NCBI RefSeq assembly: GCF_014201835.1
Contig: NZ_JACHFH010000027.1
Span: 1 to 38,474, forward strand
DNA from: Pectinatus brassicae
GTDB lineage: Bacteria; Bacillota; Negativicutes; Selenomonadales; Selenomonadaceae
DNA length: 38,474 nt
Direction: 5' to 3'
Each line of letters starts with the position of its first letter. Within the stretch, counting starts at the first letter, position 1. Position numbers and translations under genes: made by a program. The notes under the pieces are model-generated. The model was not told the origin of the DNA. It saw only the letters and a list, made by a program, of their open reading frames with translations, and ran no database searches. Of this stretch, positions 34,155 to 38,474 are shown piece by piece.

Positions 34155-34924
34155 ACGACTTCCTCCCTTCCCAACAAATATTTACAAACAGCCTGCGCTG
34201 TCTGTCGTCCTTTTTTTACAGCAAAGGCATCATTATCCGGCCCGGTTAATAATTCACCTGTTACGAAAGACGCCATATTCTTATCATTTTTTTGCAGCCA
34301 TTTAGAATATTCTTTTGACGCGATTATACAGGCATCTATATCATCATTGGCAATATTGTCAATTTCATTCATCGTTATTTGTTTAAATTCTATACCAAAT
34401 TTGTTCACTAAATTATAAGCCTGCTGCATATACTTGCTATCTGCCCGCCGCAGTGATGCTAAATTAATATTCTGCTCAATCTGCGGTGTTTTAAAATGAT
34501 ATATCGTTACCGCTATTCCCTGCTGCTGCAAATAAACGGCCGCAGCCAGACCAGCTGTATTACCGCCAAAAATAATAACGTTTTTACCAACGGTTTCATT
34601 TTTTTCCGGCAGATATTCCATTTGTTCAACCAACTGTGACAAATACTGCTGAATAAGTGGAATATTTACTGGTTTATCTATTTTTTTTCTGATACAGGCT
34701 CCTTGACAATAAGCATGTTCAGCACAGCTTTGAGCACAAATACCTGATAATAGATTAGCATCAAGCATCAGCTTGGCTGCGCCTCTTTTATTTTGAAAAT
34801 AAAGTGCCCTGATAAATTTATCTGGTCTGTTGGCAGCAGGGCAAGCCTTGCTGCATGGTGCATCATAACATAGCAGGCATCTGCTAACTTCTTCTTTTAT
34901 TGTAATATCCAATATATCCTGCAT
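34151..34924 (-). CDS. preT: Shortened PreT-like dihydropyrimidine dehydrogenase subunit
   Basis: The partner that feeds electrons from NAD(P)H to PreA. The N-terminal cluster domain is intact: [15 protein letters not shown] (16-30) and [15 protein letters not shown] (63-77). A flavoprotein-like part follows, but at 257 residues the protein is about 150 shorter than usual PreT (about 410): the NAD(P)H-binding domain is missing or reduced to a stub, and the FAD fingerprint reads GGNTAG (120-125) instead of GxGxxG, with His where the ribose-binding Glu normally is. The C-terminal end ([25 protein letters not shown]) still matches the FAD-binding tail. No frameshift is visible and the overlap with preA is exact, so this looks like a trimmed working form rather than a pseudogene. 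The electron donor may then differ. Confidence 0.8.
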   Translation of the reverse strand: MQDILDITIKEEVSRCLLCYDAPCSKACPAANRPDKFIRALYFQNKRGAAKLMLDANLLSGICAQSCAEHAYCQGACIRKKIDKPVNIPLIQQYLSQLVEQMEYLPEKNETVGKNVIIFGGNTAGLAAAVYLQQQGIAVTIYHFKTPQIEQNINLASLRRADSKYMQQAYNLVNKFGIEFKQITMNEIDNIANDDIDACIIASKEYSKWLQKNDKNMASFVTGELLTGPDNDAFAVKKGRQTAQAVCKYLLGREEVV

Positions 34925-34945
34925 ATGAATTTCTCCTAATTTCTT

Positions 34946-36316
34946 TTAAGCAATTGGACGCGGCTGACATTTAATAAATTTACCAAAACCAGCCTCACCT
35001 ATAAACTTACCGTCTTTAAAGACCTGCTGACCACGAACATATGTTGCTGTAATATAACCTTGTAATTTTGTTCCTTCCCATATCGTATAATCACAATCAG
35101 AATGCATCTTGGCATTGGTAATAGTGAAATCAATATTAGGATCATAAATAGCAATATCAGCATCTTTACCAACTTCAACCGCACCTTTTTCCGTACAGCC
35201 AAATATACGAGCCGGATTTTCAGCGCATAATTCTACGGCTTTTTGGAATGAAATAATTCCCTTATTTGCTTGGCTGAGCATATATGGATAAAGATTTTCT
35301 ACTCCCATACAGCCATTAGGAATTTTAGTGAAATCATCTTTGCCCCAGTCTTTTTGTTCCTGTTTAAATGGACAATGGTCAGTAGCCACCGTATCAATAT
35401 AACCTTCTTCAATTCCCTGCCATAAGGCTATCTGGCTTTCTTTGCCTTTTATTGGCGGTGAGCAGACAAAATTACGTCCATCTTCACGTTTATAAACATC
35501 ACTGGTAAAATTTAAATACTGTGGACACGTTTCGGCATATATTTCATAGCCTTCATTTACTGCATCTTTTACTGCCTGCATTCCCTGTGCATTAGCCAAA
35601 TGAACTATATATAAAGGTGCATCCAATGTTTTTGCCCAATGAATTGCCCGTATGTCAGCTTCAGCTTCTACAGCTTCCGGACGACTTAAGTAATGATACC
35701 AAGGTGATAGTTTACCTTCTTTCTTGAATTTATCAATATTTAAATCTATTACATCAGGATTTTCGGCATGAACAGCAATCAATGTACCGGTTTCTTTGGA
35801 GCGCTGTAATGCTTTATAAATATCAGCATCATTCATCATCAATCCATCTTTTTTATAAACCATGAATAATTTATAGCTGGGTAATCCTGCATCAGCAGCA
35901 GTACTAAATTCTTCCAGTACATCATCGGTTAAATCCGTTAATGCCACATGAAAGGAATAATCTACACAGGCTTTAGGTGCACATAAATCATTGCGTGGTT
36001 TTACTGCTTCCCTGATGCCCTGACCTTTTTTCTGGGTAACAAAGTCAAAAACAGTTGTTACCCCGCCACAGGCAGCGGCTCTTGTGCCGGCAAAATAATC
36101 ATCTGCTGACATTGTACCGTTAAAGGGAAATTCCAAATGGGTATGGGCATCAATTGCTCCCGGTAAAATATATTTCCCGCTGGCATCTATTATCTTAATG
36201 CCATCATCCGGCAAATTCTTGCCAATAGCTGCTATTTTTCCATCTTTTACATATACATCAGCTGCATAGCTGCTTGTTGATGTTATTATTGTTCCGCCTT
36301 TTATAATAAATTCCAT
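34946..36316 (-). CDS. hydA: Dihydropyrimidinase (D-hydantoinase)
   Basis: Opens the dihydrouracil or dihydrothymine ring to N-carbamoyl-beta-amino acids. The 456-residue protein is a cyclic amidohydrolase with all metal ligands visible: DAHTHLEFPF (HxH), SYKLFMVYK (carboxylated Lys near 150), AVHAEN, IVHLANAQG and the catalytic Asp in ATDHCPF. NGCMGVENLYPYM is the substrate-loop signature of the dihydropyrimidinase/hydantoinase group. It lies 14 bases after the permease gene and 21 before preT, within a single operon. Allantoinase is less likely because no other allantoin gene is present. Confidence 0.93.
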   Translation of the reverse strand: MEFIIKGGTIITSTSSYAADVYVKDGKIAAIGKNLPDDGIKIIDASGKYILPGAIDAHTHLEFPFNGTMSADDYFAGTRAAACGGVTTVFDFVTQKKGQGIREAVKPRNDLCAPKACVDYSFHVALTDLTDDVLEEFSTAADAGLPSYKLFMVYKKDGLMMNDADIYKALQRSKETGTLIAVHAENPDVIDLNIDKFKKEGKLSPWYHYLSRPEAVEAEADIRAIHWAKTLDAPLYIVHLANAQGMQAVKDAVNEGYEIYAETCPQYLNFTSDVYKREDGRNFVCSPPIKGKESQIALWQGIEEGYIDTVATDHCPFKQEQKDWGKDDFTKIPNGCMGVENLYPYMLSQANKGIISFQKAVELCAENPARIFGCTEKGAVEVGKDADIAIYDPNIDFTITNAKMHSDCDYTIWEGTKLQGYITATYVRGQQVFKDGKFIGEAGFGKFIKCQPRPIA

Positions 36317-36330
36317 AAGTTAGTAATCCC

Positions 36331-37908
36331 TCATTTCTTTAATACAGTTGACCCGGCTGGTTCTTCTAAAACAGCTGTGCTTTCACTATCTGCCGCTAAT
36401 ATTATAGGTTCAGCCAGCTCAGTAATTATTTCATTTTCTTCATCACTAAGTAAGGATTTATTTTCGCCCTGCATAACTATCGGATAAAGAATCAACGCAA
36501 TGACAAAACCTAAAATCCAGCCAATATTCGATAATAATGAAATTGCCGGAATAACTTTTCCCAGTAATGCCGGTGCAAAGGCTATCACCCAAACCAATAC
36601 TGCTTTCCAGTTTACGCCATTTGTATACCAATAGCGGCTGTTGGAATTGTCTTCATATAAAGATAAAACATCTATTTTCATTTTTCTGTGCATATAATAA
36701 TCAGCGATAAATATACCGGCTAACGGTCCAAGAATCATGCCATAAGTACCAAGCCAGCCAAATACATAAGCTCCGGCACTCGATAATAACTGCCATGGCA
36801 TAATGATTACACCTAATGCGCCTGTTATCAGTGAGGACCGTCTAAAAGATAATTTACGTGGATTAATATTAGAAATATCATTGCTGGTAGCAACAGCATT
36901 AGCCGCTATATTGGTAGTAAGTGTAGCAATTACTATTCCAACAGCACCTAAAATTATCATGGCTGAATTACCTGAATTAGTTATTACCTGTACCGGATCC
37001 CAAATGAGTTTGCCGGTAGTAACAAAGGTAGCACCTGTTACAATTGTTCCTAATACAGCCATACCGAACATTGCCGGCACAAGTCCAATCATTTGACCTT
37101 TTATCTGTGATGACTGATTTTTAGCATAGCGGCTAAAATCAGGAATGTTTAACGCCAATGTAGCCCAAAAAGAAATATTTGCCATAAGTCCGCTTAAAAA
37201 GGTTGGCCAAAATGCATCCGGTGTAATAGTTGATGGCATACTGGCTAAGATATCAGGAATACCTTTTCCTACACTAAATACACTGCCTACTGACCAAATA
37301 AATAACCCAATGCAAAGTACAATAAGCAACGGAGAACCCCATGATTCCATAAATTTTATAACTTCCGGTCCGCGATATACTATATAGACATTAGCGCCCC
37401 AAAATATAGCAAAAGCAATTGCTGAACTATAATCCCAGCTAGCCCAAGATGTACTCATTGCTGCCAATATACTGTTTAAGGCTTCACTGCCCAGCCAGCA
37501 ATTTATACCAAACCAGCCAGCTCCGGTAATTGCCCTGGCAATAGCTGCTATATTAGAACCCTTTACACCAAAAGCCAGCCGCGCAAAAACCGGAAATGGA
37601 ATACCATATTTTGTACCGGCATGGGCATTAAGTATTATTGGCAGTAATACTACTACATTCCCCAGCGTCACCGTCAAAATAGCCTGCCACCAGGAAAATC
37701 CCACGGCTACCAAGCTCGATGGCAGCATATATGATGCTGTACAAATACTCATACCAATCCAAATTGAAGCCATATTATAAGTATTCCATGTTCTCTTTTT
37801 TACCTGCGTTGGTGCCAAATCCTCATTATAATAACGACTGTTTTTTATACTCTCCGATGCATCAGCATTTAATTCATATAATGAATCAATTTTTCTCTGC
37901 GTTTTCAC
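36331..37908 (-). CDS. NCS1 family nucleobase permease, probable uracil or hydantoin importer
   Basis: A cation-coupled inner-membrane importer of 525 residues with about 12 hydrophobic segments. The N-terminal RYYNEDLAPT followed by RTWNTYNMASIWIGMSICTASYM is the NCS1 start, ARAITGAGWFGINCWLGSEAL resembles the substrate-binding third helix of the Mhp1-like group, and NIAANAVATSNDISNI is the conserved helix-8 region. The start is GTG at 37908 with GGGGG 7 bases upstream. It is the first gene of the pyrimidine operon, so uracil, thymine or a dihydropyrimidine is the likely substrate. The leader carries an intrinsic terminator and the upstream region a long inverted repeat. Confidence 0.9.
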   Translation of the reverse strand: MKTQRKIDSLYELNADASESIKNSRYYNEDLAPTQVKKRTWNTYNMASIWIGMSICTASYMLPSSLVAVGFSWWQAILTVTLGNVVVLLPIILNAHAGTKYGIPFPVFARLAFGVKGSNIAAIARAITGAGWFGINCWLGSEALNSILAAMSTSWASWDYSSAIAFAIFWGANVYIVYRGPEVIKFMESWGSPLLIVLCIGLFIWSVGSVFSVGKGIPDILASMPSTITPDAFWPTFLSGLMANISFWATLALNIPDFSRYAKNQSSQIKGQMIGLVPAMFGMAVLGTIVTGATFVTTGKLIWDPVQVITNSGNSAMIILGAVGIVIATLTTNIAANAVATSNDISNINPRKLSFRRSSLITGALGVIIMPWQLLSSAGAYVFGWLGTYGMILGPLAGIFIADYYMHRKMKIDVLSLYEDNSNSRYWYTNGVNWKAVLVWVIAFAPALLGKVIPAISLLSNIGWILGFVIALILYPIVMQGENKSLLSDEENEIITELAEPIILAADSESTAVLEEPAGSTVLKK

Positions 37909-37930
37909 TATAATTCCCCCTTAAAACAAC

Positions 37931-37970
37931 AAAAAAAGGCTCAGCAAATATTATTTATATCTGCCAAGCC
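37931..37970 (-). terminator. Intrinsic terminator inside the leader of the pyrimidine operon
   Basis: On the minus strand a 14-bp stem (37957-37970 with 37938-37951, three G-U pairs, 5-base loop) is followed directly by seven T residues (complement of 37931-37937). It ends 23 bases before the GTG of the permease gene. No second promoter fits between it and the gene, so it should act as an attenuator rather than as the end of an upstream transcript. Confidence 0.75.
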
Positions 37971-38004
37971 CCTTCGCTTTACTTACTATTTGATTATGTG
38001 CTTT

Positions 38005-38010
38005 AGTATA
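38005..38010 (-). promoter_or_regulatory. Probable -10 of the pyrimidine operon promoter
   Basis: TATACT on the minus strand, about 97 bases before the GTG. No good -35 lies 17 bases upstream, which would fit an activator-dependent promoter. This would give a leader of about 90 nt containing the terminator hairpin. Confidence 0.45.
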
Positions 38011-38040
38011 CTGGATGATTTTATCTTTGTATATGTACAA

Positions 38041-38074
38041 ATTTCACAAAAGGATGTTTGCTGTTTTGTGAAAT
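38041..38074. promoter_or_regulatory. Inverted repeat upstream of the pyrimidine operon, possible operator
   Basis: ATTTCACAAAA (38041-38051) and TTTTGTGAAAT (38064-38074) form a perfect 11-bp inverted repeat around a 12-base centre. A smaller palindrome (CACATTTGTG) follows at 38078-38087. The centre lies about 50 bases upstream of the -10, where an activator of the CRP/FNR sort could sit. It could alternatively be the hairpin ending the gene fragment at 38096, but it has no T-run. Confidence 0.45.
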
Positions 38075-38095
38075 CGCACATTTGTGATTATTATT

Positions 38096-38383
38096 TTATG
38101 GCATAATTTTAAAGATTTTTAATATAAATCCTAAAACTCTTTCTGTAAAAGAATTTGGCTGAACTAATAACCGTGAAATTTCACGAATTTCACGGTACTT
38201 GCGGATATCTTCATTAATGCGATATGAGCTAAAAAAATTACTAAGCCCTAACTGTGCTGCTGTTTCAGTGCCATGGTCATTTACCAGCCAAATAACTTCC
38301 CAACGAGCCTTTACTGTGCAGTTACCCTTTTCGGGAAAAAGATCAGCAATATCTTTTATTAGTAAATTAGCTAATAAAGACTG
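38096..38383 (-). pseudogene. 3' remnant of an unknown gene interrupted by an IS200/IS605 element
   Basis: An open frame of about 95 codons ends at TAA (38096-38098) and is open back into the right end of the insertion element, but it has no ATG, GTG or TTG start anywhere except a Met three residues from the end. The protein-like sequence (FPEKGNCTVKARWEVIWLVN, then LGLSNFFSSYRINEDI, ending KIFKIMP) has normal codon use. I do not recognise the family. The simplest reading is a gene whose 5' part was separated by insertion of the TnpB element at about 38383. Confidence 0.6.
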
Positions 38384-38474
38384 AACCTCCCACGACTAAA
38401 GTCGCGGGGTTCCTGCTTCACAGATAGTTGCGCAAAAAACACGTCTTACATTATCTCCACAGGCTATCCCCGTA
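38381..38474 (-). mobile_element. Right end of an IS200/IS605-family element with TnpB (ISDra2-like)
   Basis: On the minus strand the tnpB 3' end is followed by the hairpin CCGCGACTTTAGTCGTGGG and then AGGTTCAG. This hairpin plus GGTTCA is very close to the right end of ISDra2, which is also the 3' part of the omega-RNA that guides TnpB. The element boundary would be near 38381-38383, and the next 16-20 bases leftward (TCTTTATTAGCTAATTTACT) would be the guide. The left end is outside the window. Confidence 0.75.
38396..38473 (-). CDS. tnpB: TnpB (IS605 OrfB) C-terminal end, partial
   Basis: Only the last 25 codons are in the window, cut by the right edge. They read GIACGDNVRR, then EAGTPRL and a stop at 38396-38398. 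The ACGDxVR stretch followed by a variable tail with EAG is typical of the C-terminus of RNA-guided nuclease TnpB of IS200/IS605 elements. The stop lies within the right-end hairpin, as usual in this family. The catalytic RuvC part lies beyond the window, so I cannot say whether the protein is intact. Confidence 0.72.
   Translation of the reverse strand, partial: TGIACGDNVRRVFCATICEAGTPRL

Noticed and set aside
34946-36316. Allantoinase and allantoate pathway
   Set aside because: The cyclic amidohydrolase and M20 enzyme could fit allantoin use, but preA and preT in the same operon point to reductive pyrimidine breakdown.
38170-38195. GTGAAATTTCAC palindrome as an operator
   Set aside because: It lies inside the open frame of the gene remnant and the codons (REIREIS) explain it; the repeat at 38041-38074 is a better operator candidate.

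Overview
The window is AT-rich (roughly one third G+C) and reads as chromosomal DNA of a Gram-negative-walled Firmicute (class Negativicutes, Selenomonadales; a Megamonas- or Selenomonas-like genus is my guess). The basis is an ABC-2 surface-polysaccharide exporter of the O-antigen type, periplasmic signalling proteins and an EmrA/EmrB pair (diderm traits) next to strong Shine-Dalgarno sites, TTG/GTG starts, U-rich terminators and a Firmicutes-type type I toxin (Firmicutes traits). The species cannot be fixed from sequence alone.

Layout. (1) 1-8935, minus strand: a surface-polysaccharide operon. An initiating sugar-phosphate transferase is followed by a GT2, a Wzm-like permease, a Wzt-like ATPase with C-terminal sugar-binding domain, a methyltransferase, a giant kinase-like/coiled-coil/GT2/GT4 protein and a frameshifted acyltransferase running off the left edge. 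The order resembles an ABC-exported O-antigen whose chain is capped and measured by a WbdD-type terminator, here split over two genes. (2) 9112-14217, minus: a secreted DUF4127 protein, a secreted glycerophosphodiesterase and a GlpT-like transporter. (3) 14391-15743: two identical DUF559 endonuclease-like genes in a 596-bp tandem duplication, embedded in palindromic repeats. (4) 15767-18802, plus: PhnD-like binding protein, histidine kinase and NarL-type regulator with overlapping ends. (5) 18881-19096: a type I toxin module with a probable antisense RNA. (6) 19136-21735, minus: EmrAB-like efflux pair. (7) 21940-27684, plus: Tex, an extended CobT and a chemotaxis receptor. (8) 28837-30621, minus: nitroreductase and MFS permease, then a second copy of the type I toxin module. 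(9) 31017-37908, minus: reductive pyrimidine catabolism (NCS1 permease, dihydropyrimidinase, PreT, PreA, ureidopropionase-like amidohydrolase), with an intrinsic terminator in its leader. (10) 38096-38474: the end of an IS200/IS605 TnpB element sitting in a gene of which only a start-less 3' fragment remains.

The strongest candidate for an undescribed system is the palindromic repeat family: 14 units, in six intergenic gaps. Each full unit has a cloverleaf-like module A, an AT-rich spacer and a double-hairpin module B, with near-inverted termini (AACCC..GGGTT), a constant 22-24-bp linker between neighbours, and a third hairpin module C nested in the loops. The DUF559 genes sit exactly where the linker normally sits and take their last codons and stop from module B, which suggests that the short linkers are deletion remnants of a gene-bearing element. 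Also notable are the two type I toxin modules whose sequence differences preserve RNA pairing, and the 21-bp tandem repeat that adds whole heptads to a coiled coil in a putative chain-length ruler.
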